DNA of 64,000 nt from Hyphomicrobiales bacterium (GCA_947455645.1 CANGPA010000001.1:1-64000); one strand, 5' to 3'; positions 1 through 9,065 are shown, counted from the first letter of the stretch. Notes: generated by a model not told the origin, from the sequence alone. Made by a program: numbers and translations.

Positions 1-765
1 AGACATCCACGAGCCTGACAGCATCGATTGGAGATAGGGGAAATCAATGCCGCGCGGATTGGCAAAACGAATGACCAACATGGATTCGGACGGTGTCGGA
101 ATCCAGCGCGCCACAAACGGGTTTGATGTATCCACCGTCGGCACACGTTGGAAATTGATATTGGTGTGCGAGAATTGCGGGCAGATATAGCGCGCATAAT
201 CAGGCATGCGGCGTAAAATTGTTTCTGTAATCGCTTCGGTTGAATAACCGCGGAGTGATTTGTCGCGATGGATTTTTTGAATCCATTCGAGATTGATCAC
301 CGGCACAACGCCGATTTTAAGATCGACATGCTTGGCAAGATCAACCTTCTCGGTGATCGCGCATCCATGCAAACCTTCATAAAAGAGAACATCGGAATCG
401 GGCAGGTCACGCCAGGCGGTAAAGGTTCCGGGGGCTGTGCCGTAGAGCTCTGCTTCGCCATCGTCATGGATGTAATTGCGGGTTTTTCCGCTTCCGGTCT
501 TGCCATAGGTTTCAAACACGCTTTGCAGCGTTTCAAGCTCGTTCGCTTCGGGATTAAAATGCGTGAAATGAAGATTGCCGTTCTTTTCTTCTTCGGCCAC
601 TTTTTGCTTCATTGCCGCGCGATCATAGCGATGAAACGCATCGCCTTCGATAAACGCGGCTTTCACGCCTTCACGCACGAAGATTTTCGAAAAAGTGTCT
701 TTCACCGTAGTGGTGCCCGCTCCGGAGGAGCCGGTGATCGCGATGATCGGATGGCGCTGCGACAT
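1..765 (-). CDS. prk: Phosphoribulokinase, 3' end cut by the window edge
   Basis: Phosphorylates ribulose 5-phosphate to ribulose 1,5-bisphosphate, the CO2 acceptor of the Calvin cycle, in the cytoplasm. Translation from the ATG at 765 gives MSQRHPIIAITGSSGAGTTT, the P-loop of proteobacterial (class I) phosphoribulokinase. The EGDAFHRYDR motif follows at about residues 38-47, and further on come stretches such as HFNPEANELE and the family-typical NPRGIDFPYL. The frame stays open through base 1, giving 255 residues against about 290 for the family, so roughly 35 C-terminal residues lie outside. It sits 13 nt downstream of fbp on the same strand, the usual cbbF-cbbP arrangement. RuBisCO genes would be expected further left but are not visible. 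Confidence 0.95.
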   Translation of the reverse strand, partial: MSQRHPIIAITGSSGAGTTTVKDTFSKIFVREGVKAAFIEGDAFHRYDRAAMKQKVAEEEKNGNLHFTHFNPEANELETLQSVFETYGKTGSGKTRNYIHDDGEAELYGTAPGTFTAWRDLPDSDVLFYEGLHGCAITEKVDLAKHVDLKIGVVPVINLEWIQKIHRDKSLRGYSTEAITETILRRMPDYARYICPQFSHTNINFQRVPTVDTSNPFVARWIPTPSESMLVIRFANPRGIDFPYLQSMLSGSWMS

Positions 766-778
766 GGGTAAACTTCCT

Positions 779-1816
779 TCAGGACCTGAACAAACCGCGA
801 TTGCTGAAGAGCGGGTGACGACTGGCGATCCGTGATGGATCGGAATGATAACGCGCGATTTTTCTCACCTCGGCCGCAGAGCCGAAAATCAGGGGCGTGC
901 GCTGGTGCAATGTGGTGGGAATAATATCGAGAATGCGCGTGTCACCATCAATCGCGCGGCCACCGGCTTGCTCCACAAGCATCGCCACCGGATTGGCTTC
1001 ATAGACGAGACGCAAACGGCCTTGGCTATAGCCTTTGCGGCTGTCACGCGGATAGATAAACACGCCGCCGCGTACGAAAATGCGATAGGCTTCCGCAACC
1101 AAAGAGGCGATCCAGCGCATATTGAAATCTTTTTCACGCGGGCCCGTTTGTCCTGAAAGACAATCATCGACATAAGCGCGCATGGATTCATCCCAATGTC
1201 GATAATTCGACATGTTGACGGCGAATTCTTTGGCTTCATCACCGATGCGGGCGATTTCATAGGCCATCACAAATGCACTGCGGCGGTCTGAATATACAAA
1301 CACCGCCGTGCCACGCCCCAAAGTCAAAACAAGCGCGAGTTGCGGGCCATAGATGAAAAAGCCCGCGGCAATTTGTTCTGATCCCGGCTGGCGAAATGTT
1401 TCAGTTGCATCGCCCTTGGTGGGCAAAACCGAAAAGATCGACCCGATGGAGATATTGGTGTCGATGTTTGAGGAGCCATCAAGCGGATCGACCGCGACCG
1501 AGATCGGGCTTGCCGGATCAATCGTCAACGGATGGGCTTGTTCTTCGGAAGCATAATGCCCCACACGCGCGGCATGGGCCGCATTGATGAATTCATTGTC
1601 GGCGTGAACGTCGAGCGCCTTTTGATCATCACCATCAGCATTATTGTTCGCCGTGCTGGCGGCAAAGGCCGCACCCAGCGCGCCTTCATTGATGGCGCGG
1701 CGCATTTCAGCGGCGGCCTCGGCAAAACGTTCAACGAGGAGGGATGCGCGGGAGAGTGCCGGGTCGGCAGAAGAGCCAATCTGCCCGAGATAGTCCTGAA
1801 GCGTCGAACCGCGCAT
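779..1816 (-). CDS. fbp: Class I fructose-1,6-bisphosphatase
   Basis: Hydrolyses fructose 1,6-bisphosphate to fructose 6-phosphate, for regeneration of ribulose bisphosphate (and gluconeogenesis). The 345-residue length fits class I FBPase. The metal-binding signature DPLDGSSNIDTN lies near residue 112, preceded by the EEQ segment, and the late stretch YEANPVAMLVEQAGG is characteristic of the C-terminal half. The gene starts a leftward operon with prk and diverges from cbbR across a 132-bp intergenic region, so it is probably the CbbR-controlled cbbF. A housekeeping role as the only FBPase cannot be excluded from this window. Confidence 0.95.
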   Translation of the reverse strand: MRGSTLQDYLGQIGSSADPALSRASLLVERFAEAAAEMRRAINEGALGAAFAASTANNNADGDDQKALDVHADNEFINAAHAARVGHYASEEQAHPLTIDPASPISVAVDPLDGSSNIDTNISIGSIFSVLPTKGDATETFRQPGSEQIAAGFFIYGPQLALVLTLGRGTAVFVYSDRRSAFVMAYEIARIGDEAKEFAVNMSNYRHWDESMRAYVDDCLSGQTGPREKDFNMRWIASLVAEAYRIFVRGGVFIYPRDSRKGYSQGRLRLVYEANPVAMLVEQAGGRAIDGDTRILDIIPTTLHQRTPLIFGSAAEVRKIARYHSDPSRIASRHPLFSNRGLFRS

Positions 1817-1948
1817 GTGAGCCTCCCTGGTCCGTTCGCCGGGCAGTCATGTGCCGCCCCAGCGTCGGAGGCCTTCACTGTGTGCGAATAGATGAGTAAG
1901 TAAAATTTATAAACTTTACATAATAGATAAATTTTTTTAATTTAAGTC
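1817..1948. promoter_or_regulatory. Divergent cbbF/cbbR control region with AT-rich inverted repeat
   Basis: The 132 bp between fbp and cbbR end in a strikingly AT-rich stretch (1891-1948). It contains a perfect 8-bp inverted repeat: AAATTTAT at 1903-1910 and ATAAATTT at 1927-1934, separated by 16 bp. LysR-type regulators usually bind T-N11-A-like dyads in the shared promoter of their own gene and the divergent target, so this is the best candidate operator for CbbR. Promoter hexamers were not assigned with confidence. The operator role is inferred from position and symmetry only. Confidence 0.5.
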
Positions 1949-2899
1949 ATGCCTCACGTCACATTGCGCCAGTTGCAATCGCTCCTCTCGATCAAGCGTA
2001 CTGGAAAAATTTCCGTATCCGCTCAAGAGCTTGGCCTCACGGGGCCGGCGATTACCCTGCAATTGAAGCAGATGGAGGAGCAGCTCGGCATCCCTCTGTT
2101 TGACCGCAGCCGCGAGGGTATGCGGCCGACGGTCGCGGGGGAAGCGGCGCTGCGCGCAGCGCGCGACATCGAAATCAGGCTGCGTGGTCTGTTTGACGAG
2201 ATCGATACAATTCGGGATGCCCAGTCCGGCCGTATTGCCATCGGTGCGGTATCGACCGCGAAATATTTTGCGCCTGCCTTGATGGCGGCCTTCCGCGCCA
2301 AACATCCGGGCGTCGAGATCACACTCACCATCGGCAATCGCTTTGCGATCATCGATGCGCTCAGGGAATATGAAATCGACATCGCTCTCATGGGCCGCCC
2401 CCCGCGCGACTTTGGCGTACGCGCGCAATTCTTTGGCGATCATCCGCTGGTCATCATCGCGGCCCCCGATCATCCTTTGGCCAAGCGTCATAGTCTTTCG
2501 AAAGAGGATCTTCTGGCCGAGCCTTTCATCGTGCGCGAAAGTGGATCAGGTACGCGCTCCTCGCTTGATATTTTTATGAGCGATGTTGCGGGTTGGACCG
2601 ACCTTCGCCACACCGAAATGACGTCGAATGAAACCATCAAACAGGCGGTGATGGCGGGCATGGGCATTGCTTTTATTTCCGCGCATACGATTGCGATGGA
2701 ACTCGAACTGAAGCGGCTCAAAATTCTCGATGTCGATGGTATGCCGATCCGCCGCCAATGGTATGCCGTCAGCCGGACCGATCGCGAACCCAATCCGATG
2801 ATGCGGGCGTTTAATGATTTTCTAGTGAGTGATGGCGCGCGTCATCTGCCCTTTATTCCGACCATTTATCCCGAAGGCAGTGATCGCGCGGGCAACTAG
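1949..2899 (+). CDS. cbbR: LysR-family transcriptional regulator, probable CbbR
   Basis: A 316-residue LysR-type regulator. The N-terminal winged helix-turn-helix occupies about residues 1-65: MPHVTLRQLQSLLSIKRTGK, then SVSAQELGLTGPAITLQLKQ, then EEQLGIPLFDR. The remainder is the periplasmic-binding-protein-like effector domain. Position back-to-back with the fbp-prk operon is the classic location of CbbR, which activates Calvin-cycle genes in response to metabolites such as RuBP, ATP or NADPH. No clear Shine-Dalgarno precedes the ATG, but the start matches the family N-terminus. The regulator class is certain; the CbbR assignment rests on context. Confidence 0.85.
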   Translation: MPHVTLRQLQSLLSIKRTGKISVSAQELGLTGPAITLQLKQMEEQLGIPLFDRSREGMRPTVAGEAALRAARDIEIRLRGLFDEIDTIRDAQSGRIAIGAVSTAKYFAPALMAAFRAKHPGVEITLTIGNRFAIIDALREYEIDIALMGRPPRDFGVRAQFFGDHPLVIIAAPDHPLAKRHSLSKEDLLAEPFIVRESGSGTRSSLDIFMSDVAGWTDLRHTEMTSNETIKQAVMAGMGIAFISAHTIAMELELKRLKILDVDGMPIRRQWYAVSRTDREPNPMMRAFNDFLVSDGARHLPFIPTIYPEGSDRAGN

Positions 2900-2918
2900 G
2901 TGCAGCGCTTTTTTGCTT

Positions 2919-3845
2919 TCAGATCTTCGCGCGGGAATCGTGTTTCGCAAGCCGTGTGAGCAGATAATCGACTTCTGCCTTTGCGGCTGCGCTTAATGAT
3001 GATCCGGGTTTGCGCTGCGCATCGGAGCCTAAAATACCGCGCCGCATCAGCGTATATTTACGCACGGCAAGGCCAACGCCTTGCTGTTGTTCATAGCGCA
3101 TCAAAGGCAGATGGGCATCAAACAGATCATGGGCGTCATCACGCCGTCCGGCTTTTTGCCAAGCCACAACATCAACGAGAAGTTCAGGAAACGCATAGCC
3201 TGTCATCGCGCCATCAACACCGCGCTCCATTTCGAAATCGAGAAACAGGCCCCCATTCCCGGTGAGAATGGAAATGGGTCGCAATGACCCTTCACTTTGA
3301 AACTTTCGCAAGGTCGAAATTTTTTCTAAGCCCGGCCAGTCTTCATGTTTGAGCATCACACAAGACGGATTATCCATCACGATGCGTCGAATAACATGCG
3401 GCGTCATGATCACGGACAAAGTCAGCGGATAATCCTGAATGACAAACGGAATATCCGCGCCAATCGCTTCCACCGCTTGCGCATAATAGGTCACGATCTG
3501 ATCATCGGTGCGCAAGGAAGAGGGGGGTGCAATCATCACACCCGCCGCGCCTTCATCCATCACAGCGCGCGCGAGCGCCCGCATCGCGGCAAAGCCCGGT
3601 GCGGAAACACCCACAATGAAAGGCAATTTCGGCGCGCGTTTGATGGTGCGTTTGGCAAAGGCCAGCGCTTCGTCTGAATCGAGTTTCGGCGCTTCGCCCA
3701 TAATGCCGAGAATGGTCACACCGGTCGCCCCGCAACCGACATAGTGATCAATCATCCGGTCGGTGCTGGTCCAATCAAGCGCGCCATCCGGCAGGAACGG
3801 GGTTGGCGCAATCGGGAATACGCCGGCAGCATCTTTGGTCAGCAT
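2919..3845 (-). CDS. Dihydrodipicolinate synthase/N-acetylneuraminate lyase family protein
   Basis: A class I (Schiff-base) aldolase of the DapA/NanA TIM-barrel superfamily, 308 residues from the ATG at 3845. The frame extends to an ATG at 3899, but the family N-terminus (GVFPIAPTPFLPDG) begins just after 3845, so the shorter start is preferred. The candidate Schiff-base lysine is in CVMLKHEDWPG and the candidate catalytic tyrosine in VIQDYPLTL. Other family signatures such as the GTTGE loop are degenerate here (TILGIMGEAPKL). This points to a substrate other than that of true DapA, possibly a 2-keto sugar acid or related aldol substrate, but which one cannot be said. The gene converges on cbbR, with 19 nt between stop codons. 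Confidence 0.75.
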   Translation of the reverse strand: MLTKDAAGVFPIAPTPFLPDGALDWTSTDRMIDHYVGCGATGVTILGIMGEAPKLDSDEALAFAKRTIKRAPKLPFIVGVSAPGFAAMRALARAVMDEGAAGVMIAPPSSLRTDDQIVTYYAQAVEAIGADIPFVIQDYPLTLSVIMTPHVIRRIVMDNPSCVMLKHEDWPGLEKISTLRKFQSEGSLRPISILTGNGGLFLDFEMERGVDGAMTGYAFPELLVDVVAWQKAGRRDDAHDLFDAHLPLMRYEQQQGVGLAVRKYTLMRRGILGSDAQRKPGSSLSAAAKAEVDYLLTRLAKHDSRAKI

Positions 3846-3957
3846 CACGAGTCTCTTGTCAAAAGGGAATGATCGCGACGCTAACCGCGTTGGCGCCATG
3901 CGACAAGGGCCGTAAGACGCTGATGATCGGAAGGTGGATTATGATCCGCGACGGGTC

Positions 3958-4383
3958 TTAAGCCTGAAAGAAACCGGCAATACGCACGGTCAGCGCACTC
4001 ACCACGCCAGACAGAACCGCACCCCACGCCATATCGATGAGCGCAATTTTGGTGGTGAAGCCCTTCATCACCGCAAGATTGGTGAGATCGTAAGTGCCAT
4101 AGGCGACAAGGCCAAACACCGCACCGGTTATCAGCGCTTTGAAAACCGATTCCGCTTCCATTGCGGGCGCGATCACAAGATAAACAAGCCCGGCGATGTA
4201 GAGCGCATAAAAGGCGAGTGCCGCAGCCATATTGGGCTGTTCAAGCAGCAGACCGCCGATTTCCTGAACATAAAAGCCGCGGCCGAGCCATAAAAGCCAA
4301 ACCATATCGATGGCGAGCAGCAAAACGAAGGCGATCACCCAGAGCAGCAGATATCCGGTCATGGTGCGGCGTTCCTGTGTCAT
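3958..4383 (-). CDS. DUF2177 family membrane protein
   Basis: A 141-residue polytopic membrane protein with about four hydrophobic segments: LLLWVIAFVLLLAIDMVWLL near the N-terminus, then AALAFYALYIAGLVYLVIAP, a mid segment around ALITGAVFGLVAYGTYDLTN, and a C-terminal segment around LIDMAWGAVLSGVVSALTV. The WLxxxGRGFYxxEIGxLL pattern and FYxLYIAG are what I recognise as DUF2177, a family of unknown function. An alternative ATG at 4362 would remove seven residues. It follows hemA on the same strand after 92 bp and might be cotranscribed with the photosynthesis unit, but no functional link is visible. Confidence 0.7.
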   Translation of the reverse strand: MTQERRTMTGYLLLWVIAFVLLLAIDMVWLLWLGRGFYVQEIGGLLLEQPNMAAALAFYALYIAGLVYLVIAPAMEAESVFKALITGAVFGLVAYGTYDLTNLAVMKGFTTKIALIDMAWGAVLSGVVSALTVRIAGFFQA

Positions 4384-4413
4384 GACCGGTCTACGATGCT
4401 CAGAGGCTGCAGG

Positions 4414-4449
4414 ATCACTTCACGCGAAATCACTTCACGCGAAATCACG
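4414..4449. repeat. 15-bp tandem repeat downstream of hemA
   Basis: The 15-mer ATCACTTCACGCGAA occurs twice in direct succession (4414-4428, 4429-4443), followed by a partial third copy (ATCACG to about 4449). It lies in the 92-bp gap between hemA and the DUF2177 gene. It looks like a replication-slippage duplication; no terminator structure was recognised here. Confidence 0.8.
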
Positions 4450-4475
4450 AGTTGATTGAATGAACCGGGGTGATG

Positions 4476-5693
4476 TTACGCCACGGCGCGGGCCAGCGCG
4501 CATTGCGACCAGAGGGCCGACAACGCATTCACAAGATGGTCGATATCGGCATCTGTATGCAGCGGCGTTGGCGTGATGCGCAGCCGTTCGGTCCCGCGCG
4601 GCACGGTTGGGTAATTGATCGGCTGAATATAGACGCCGTAATGCTGCATCAGAATATCGCTGATCCATTTACACTTTTTGGCGTCGCCCACCATCACGGG
4701 CACAATATGGCTTTCATTGCGCATATAGGGCACGCCCGCCGCATCGAGTTTCTTCCGGAGCTTCGCCACACGGTCGCGCTGGCCAAGCCGTTCGGCATCG
4801 CTTGATTTCAAATGGCGGATGGATGCGGCTGCGGCCGAAGCGCATGCGGGAGGCAGGGACGTCGTGAAAATAAAGCCCGAAGCAAAGCTTCTGACAAAAT
4901 CAACGAGCGGGGCTGAGCCGGTAATATAACCGCCGACCACGCCAAAGGCTTTACCGAGCGTGCCTTCGATCACCGTGACGCGGTCCATCAAGCCTTCGCG
5001 CTCGGCAATGCCGCCGCCGCGCGGGCCATACATGCCCACCGCATGAACTTCATCGAGATAGGTCATGGCATTGTATTTGTCGGCCACATCGCAAATCTCT
5101 TTGATGGGCCCAATATCGCCATCCATCGAATAAACGCTTTCAAACGCAATCAGCTTGGGGCGTTGCGGATCGAGCGTCTTCAGAATGCGTTCGAGATCGG
5201 CGACATCATTATGTTTGAAGACATGGCGCTCGGCGCGCGAGTGACGAATGCCCTCAATCATCGAGGCGTGATTGCCGGCATCCGACAACACGATGCAGTC
5301 GGGGATCATGCTTGCGAGTGTGCTGAGCGCCGCCCAATTGGACACATAACCCGAGGTGAACAAAAGCGCGGCATCTTTTCCGTGGAGATCGGCGAGTTCG
5401 CGCTCAAGCTCGACGTGAAAACGATTGGTGCCCGAAATATTTCGTGTGCCGCCGGCACCCGCACCGCATAAATCAATCGCGCTGTGCATTGCCTCAACCA
5501 CGGACGGGTGTTGGCCCATGCCGAGATAATCATTGGAACACCACACTGTGATCGGCTTTTCGCCTTCCCCGTCATGATGCGCCGCACGCGGATAAGATCC
5601 CGCTTTACGTTCCAGATTGGCAAAGACGCGATAGCGGCCTTCCGATTTCAGCTCATCAAGTTTTGACTGGAAAAATGAATCGTAATCCATCAT
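4476..5693 (-). CDS. hemA: 5-aminolevulinate synthase
   Basis: PLP enzyme that condenses glycine with succinyl-CoA to 5-aminolevulinate, the first committed tetrapyrrole precursor in alphaproteobacteria (Shemin pathway). The 405 residues include the alpha-oxoamine synthase signatures [37 protein letters not shown] and the PLP-lysine motif EGTLGKAFG. The ATG overlaps the puhE stop by 4 nt (ATGA), implying translational coupling. It is therefore the terminal gene of the long bchF-to-hemA unit and supplies precursor in step with bacteriochlorophyll synthesis. A second methionine directly after the first is an equally possible start. Confidence 0.97.
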   Translation of the reverse strand: MMDYDSFFQSKLDELKSEGRYRVFANLERKAGSYPRAAHHDGEGEKPITVWCSNDYLGMGQHPSVVEAMHSAIDLCGAGAGGTRNISGTNRFHVELERELADLHGKDAALLFTSGYVSNWAALSTLASMIPDCIVLSDAGNHASMIEGIRHSRAERHVFKHNDVADLERILKTLDPQRPKLIAFESVYSMDGDIGPIKEICDVADKYNAMTYLDEVHAVGMYGPRGGGIAEREGLMDRVTVIEGTLGKAFGVVGGYITGSAPLVDFVRSFASGFIFTTSLPPACASAAAASIRHLKSSDAERLGQRDRVAKLRKKLDAAGVPYMRNESHIVPVMVGDAKKCKWISDILMQHYGVYIQPINYPTVPRGTERLRITPTPLHTDADIDHLVNALSALWSQCALARAVA

Positions 5694-6562
5694 CGCGTTC
5701 CGCTTGTTAGACCCTGGCAGCAGGGCGCTTCGTGTTGTGTGGTTAACTGTGTCGGTACTGCGGCAAATTCATGCGGCCCTTCGCCGCGCCGTCTTTGCGG
5801 CAGATCAAGAGTGGAACGTGAAAGGCTCCAGCTCCAGAGTTTTTCGACCGGAATAGGCAGCACCAGAAACCAGTGCTCGACCAAGGCAAGCCCCATAATG
5901 GCCGCAAGCAGCGTGTAACCGGTGGCGGCAAAACCGGCATCTGATTCCACTGCGCGATTGACGAGGCAGATCGTTCCAATCGTGGCAATCGTCACCGAGA
6001 CCGGAAACAGCATGTTCATCGGCCGCACCCGCAGGAAGCCTTTCAAGACCTCCATATGGGCGGGCACGAATTCCGCACTCACATTGCGCACGCCCAAAAA
6101 CACATTGAGCCGCGCTGAGAGATGCATGCCCCAGAGTAAGATATAGGTGTAAAAGCCAATCCGGTTGCTGCCGTCTTTGACAAGCGCCCAAATCCCAAGA
6201 GCAACAACCACAATCGCAATTTCATGCCAGAGATTGGCGGCAATCGCATGGCCGAAATGTTTGAGACCCGCGCATCCGTCCGGACAGCGGATTTTGCGGG
6301 GGCCTGTGACATAGCCTGTATAGAGGCTGATTTCCTGCCAGCCCCACGCGATCAGGCCGGATGCAAAAGCGAGATAGGCACTTGTTTCGTCGGTGCGTTG
6401 CGCGGTGATGCTCAATCCCGCGCCCGCCAAAACAAGCAGAAGCGTTGCACCCGCCATCGACCATTTGAACGTGTGCACGGGCCGGCTGTCTAAATAGAAG
6501 ATCACCCCGGTGGTGAACCACCAGAGAAACAGCGCGAAGACAGCGGGTCCGAGATAGGCCAT
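5690..6562 (-). CDS. puhE: Photosynthetic complex assembly protein PuhE
   Basis: A 290-residue integral membrane protein with about seven hydrophobic helices, of the PuhE family found only in PGCs of purple bacteria. Recognisable stretches are [18 protein letters not shown] near the N-terminus, [20 protein letters not shown], and [20 protein letters not shown]. In Rhodobacter, PuhE acts in reaction centre/LH1 assembly and affects bacteriochlorophyll levels; its biochemical activity is not settled. It lies between acsF (24-nt gap) and hemA (4-nt overlap), the conserved position. The C-terminal tail after about residue 250 is hydrophilic and variable. Confidence 0.93.
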   Translation of the reverse strand: MAYLGPAVFALFLWWFTTGVIFYLDSRPVHTFKWSMAGATLLLVLAGAGLSITAQRTDETSAYLAFASGLIAWGWQEISLYTGYVTGPRKIRCPDGCAGLKHFGHAIAANLWHEIAIVVVALGIWALVKDGSNRIGFYTYILLWGMHLSARLNVFLGVRNVSAEFVPAHMEVLKGFLRVRPMNMLFPVSVTIATIGTICLVNRAVESDAGFAATGYTLLAAIMGLALVEHWFLVLPIPVEKLWSWSLSRSTLDLPQRRRGEGPHEFAAVPTQLTTQHEAPCCQGLTSGTR

Positions 6563-6586
6563 GGTGATCGTGTGTTTTGTCGCGTC

Positions 6587-7654
6587 TTACCAGCTTGGAA
6601 CAAGCCGAACATTCGGCTTCAATTCATTCTTCTTCGTCGGGATCAGGAAGAGGCGCAGCACAGTGATCCCCGCTTTGATCGGCGTGGTCACTTTGCTCAC
6701 CCAGGCTGAAAGACCACCGCGTGCTTTGGCTTCGCTGGCGGCATCGGTGATCTGAACCAGTTGCCGCAACAGCGGGAAGAAAGACGGATGATCAATATCG
6801 ATTTCAAGCGGGAAGGTCTGGCGTGAAATCGCAGTCGTGATCTCGAACACACGATGACCATACCAATCCGTATCCACGCCAAGCGCCTTGTGGAAATGCG
6901 GACGCTGATGATCGCGCACATACATGGTTGCAAAGACCGCGATCAGGAAGAACTTCACCCAATATTTGTTCAGCCCCGACAGAAGATGCGGGTTGGCGCG
7001 CATCAGCAGCGCGAAGGCTTCGCCATGACGGAACTCGTCATTGCACCATTCTTCAAACCATTTGAAAATCGGATGGAAGCGCTTGTCCGGATTGGCCTGT
7101 AAATGCCGGAAAATCGTGATGTAGCGCGCATAACCGATCTTCTCTGAAAGATAGGTCGCGTAGAAGATGAATTTCGGCCGGAAATAAGTGTATTTCTTGG
7201 TCTTGGTCAGAAAGCCAAGATCCACGCCGATATTGAAGTCCTTGAGTGTATCATTGATGAAGCCGGCGTGACGCGATTCATCCCGCGCCATCAAGCGGAA
7301 CAATTCGCACATATCGGGATTGGTGCCGCGCTTGCGCATTTCGGAATAGAGCACGCAGCCTGAAAACTCGGCTGTCAGAGACGAGACAAGAAAATCAACG
7401 AATTCCTTGCGCAACCCTTCCGGCAAATCTTCGAGTTCAACCTTGTCCCATTCCGCATTGCGTTTAAAATGGAGCTTATTGGGGTCAGATTGCATTTCGG
7501 CAATTAGCTTGTCCCATTCTTCCCGCACGGAACTCACGTCAATCGCGTCAAGCGCTTTGTAATCCGTGGTATAGAAACGCGGCGAGAGGACGGTTGACTC
7601 CTGCGCCTTGCGCAACGTGTCCTTTGAGGAAATGCCAAGCCGTTCGATGGTCAT
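6587..7654 (-). CDS. acsF: Aerobic Mg-protoporphyrin IX monomethyl ester (oxidative) cyclase
   Basis: Di-iron membrane-associated monooxygenase that forms the isocyclic ring E of (bacterio)chlorophyll using O2. The 355 residues match AcsF length. The ferritin-like di-iron ligand motifs are visible as [11 protein letters not shown] with DESRHAGF (about residues 95-135) and [15 protein letters not shown] (about residue 205). The gene is preceded by orf100 with a 4-nt overlap. No bchE, the O2-independent cyclase, occurs in the window, so bacteriochlorophyll synthesis through this cluster should need oxygen unless bchE is elsewhere. The LhaA-PuhABC-AcsF-PuhE-HemA order is typical of phototrophic alphaproteobacteria. 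Confidence 0.96.
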   Translation of the reverse strand: MTIERLGISSKDTLRKAQESTVLSPRFYTTDYKALDAIDVSSVREEWDKLIAEMQSDPNKLHFKRNAEWDKVELEDLPEGLRKEFVDFLVSSLTAEFSGCVLYSEMRKRGTNPDMCELFRLMARDESRHAGFINDTLKDFNIGVDLGFLTKTKKYTYFRPKFIFYATYLSEKIGYARYITIFRHLQANPDKRFHPIFKWFEEWCNDEFRHGEAFALLMRANPHLLSGLNKYWVKFFLIAVFATMYVRDHQRPHFHKALGVDTDWYGHRVFEITTAISRQTFPLEIDIDHPSFFPLLRQLVQITDAASEAKARGGLSAWVSKVTTPIKAGITVLRLFLIPTKKNELKPNVRLVPSW

Positions 7655-7953
7655 ATTTCTTCTCCCGAGAAGCTGAATTCGAGAAGTTCCATAAATTCAA
7701 GATCACCTGTCATGCGGATCCAGGCCTGTTCGAGCCAGGTTGCGCGTCTGATCGTGGCTTTGCGGCGTTCTTCACGTGTTTCGCCATAGGGCACGCGGAT
7801 TTCCTTGCCATGCACAAGCACTTCATCGCCCGGGCCGACGGCAACATCGCCATCAAGCTCGACATGGGCGGCGAGGCTTTCGAATGTATTGACCACGCGA
7901 ACGGTGCACATCACGTCCTCGCGCGTCTCCTTGAAGAATGGAGCGAGCATCAT
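7651..7953 (-). CDS. Conserved PGC protein of unknown function upstream of acsF (orf100)
   Basis: A 100-residue soluble protein with no membrane segment and no motif I can name. The stretch [21 protein letters not shown] suggests a small beta-barrel-like fold, followed by a basic/acidic helix ([20 protein letters not shown]) and an acidic C-terminus. It overlaps puhC upstream and acsF downstream by 4 nt each (a second ATG at 7950 is possible), so its expression is tied to the cyclase. Genes of this size at this position occur in other purple bacterial PGCs. A role assisting AcsF or puhC is an inference from position only. Confidence 0.6.
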   Translation of the reverse strand: MMLAPFFKETREDVMCTVRVVNTFESLAAHVELDGDVAVGPGDEVLVHGKEIRVPYGETREERRKATIRRATWLEQAWIRMTGDLEFMELLEFSFSGEEI

Positions 7954-8414
7954 GTTCCTCCCTGGCCGTTTCTTAGAAATGCGCGGAACACGTCCGCGTT
8001 GGTTTTTCCATAGGCATCGAGTTCGAGTGTAACCCCATCACTCTCGTCAGCAAGAACAATCGCACCGTTTTCCAGCTTTGAAAGCGTCATAGGCAGGCGC
8101 TGATCAATATCCTCGCGCATCCGGGTGCGCATCAGGCCGCGCAAAGTGCCGCGTAAAAATCCGTTGGTTCCGGGTGCCGCGACGGCAATCAGCGCCTGAT
8201 CCTTGGCATCGCGGATAATCACACTGCCGTCCGCAGCGTCTTCAAATGTCAAAAGCCGTGTTTCGATGGCGGCGACCGCCGCCACCGGTGAGGGCGCAGG
8301 GAGTGATGTGAGGCGCTGAACCGCAACCGATGCGATTGTGATCACCACAAGCGCGGCCACACCGAAAAGCGGCATTTTCGGGAAGCGGATATCGGTTACG
8401 GTTCTGTCCATCAT
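7950..8414 (-). CDS. puhC: Photosynthetic complex assembly protein PuhC
   Basis: A 154-residue protein with one N-terminal membrane anchor (LFGVAALVVITIASVAVQRL, about residues 15-34) and a periplasmic domain. That domain contains the pattern DAADGSVIIRDAKD and GTNGFLRGTLRGLMRTR, which I recognise from the PuhC family. PuhC aids reorganisation/assembly of the LH1-reaction centre complex in Rhodobacter. It lies 3 nt after puhB and overlaps orf100 by 4 nt. The periplasmic orientation is inferred from the positive N-terminal side and the family. Confidence 0.9.
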   Translation of the reverse strand: MMDRTVTDIRFPKMPLFGVAALVVITIASVAVQRLTSLPAPSPVAAVAAIETRLLTFEDAADGSVIIRDAKDQALIAVAAPGTNGFLRGTLRGLMRTRMREDIDQRLPMTLSKLENGAIVLADESDGVTLELDAYGKTNADVFRAFLRNGQGGT

Positions 8415-8417
8415 AAG

Positions 8418-9065
8418 TTAGGCCGTCACAATATGGGGCGCAAAGCGCACAGCGCTTTTTGCGGATTTGATCGGTGTCGTTGGAGCTCCCTGAAGAGCAG
8501 AGGCCAGGCAAGCGCCGACCTTGTCAGCCTCAGGAATACCGCGAAGCATGGGTTCTGGATGGCGGAAGCGGAAGGGACGCGCATGCGGCCACAACACAGC
8601 CCAAGCGATCCGGTCCTCGCCTCCCAACATCAGCGGAAGATCGCCGGTTCCATCCTGATAGAGCCGGAGATCAACACTCTCGATTTTCGAATAAGGCAGA
8701 TTGAGTGTGAGGGGCAGCGCCATGCCGATGCGCATCACCACACGCTTATTCGTAATCGTGTAGATGGTCGTGCGGGCCGAGAGCCAAGCGAGCCCTGTGA
8801 GGATCGCAATCGAAAGCAAAGCGAGCACCGAATACCAAATGAAGGGCTTCAGCGCGTCCCCCGCCATCGCGCCATCGGCAAACCGAAAGACGCTTTGCGC
8901 CGCCGCGAGCACCGCGAAGTAAATCGCGACTTTGCGAATATGGAACGCACGCAGCGCCAGCGATTGCCAGCGGGGCGAGCCCTGCCAGAGCATCGTTTCG
9001 CCTTGCGGCAGATGCTCCGGCAGGCCCTTTACGGGATCGAAAGCGAAGTCGTCGTGATGGCTCAC
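8418..9065 (-). CDS. puhB: Photosynthetic complex assembly protein PuhB
   Basis: A 215-residue membrane protein with a bacterial PH-like domain. It begins HHDDFAFDPVKGLPEHLPQG followed by ETMLWQGSP and has hydrophobic segments around residues 45-65 and 72-95. The segment TTIYTITNKRVVMRIGMALP is typical of the PH-like membrane protein fold and of PuhB. PuhB dimerises and assists reaction-centre assembly. Its ATG overlaps the puhA stop by 4 nt. The order puhA-puhB-puhC is conserved across purple bacteria, so the identification is secure. Confidence 0.93.
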   Translation of the reverse strand: MSHHDDFAFDPVKGLPEHLPQGETMLWQGSPRWQSLALRAFHIRKVAIYFAVLAAAQSVFRFADGAMAGDALKPFIWYSVLALLSIAILTGLAWLSARTTIYTITNKRVVMRIGMALPLTLNLPYSKIESVDLRLYQDGTGDLPLMLGGEDRIAWAVLWPHARPFRFRHPEPMLRGIPEADKVGACLASALQGAPTTPIKSAKSAVRFAPHIVTA

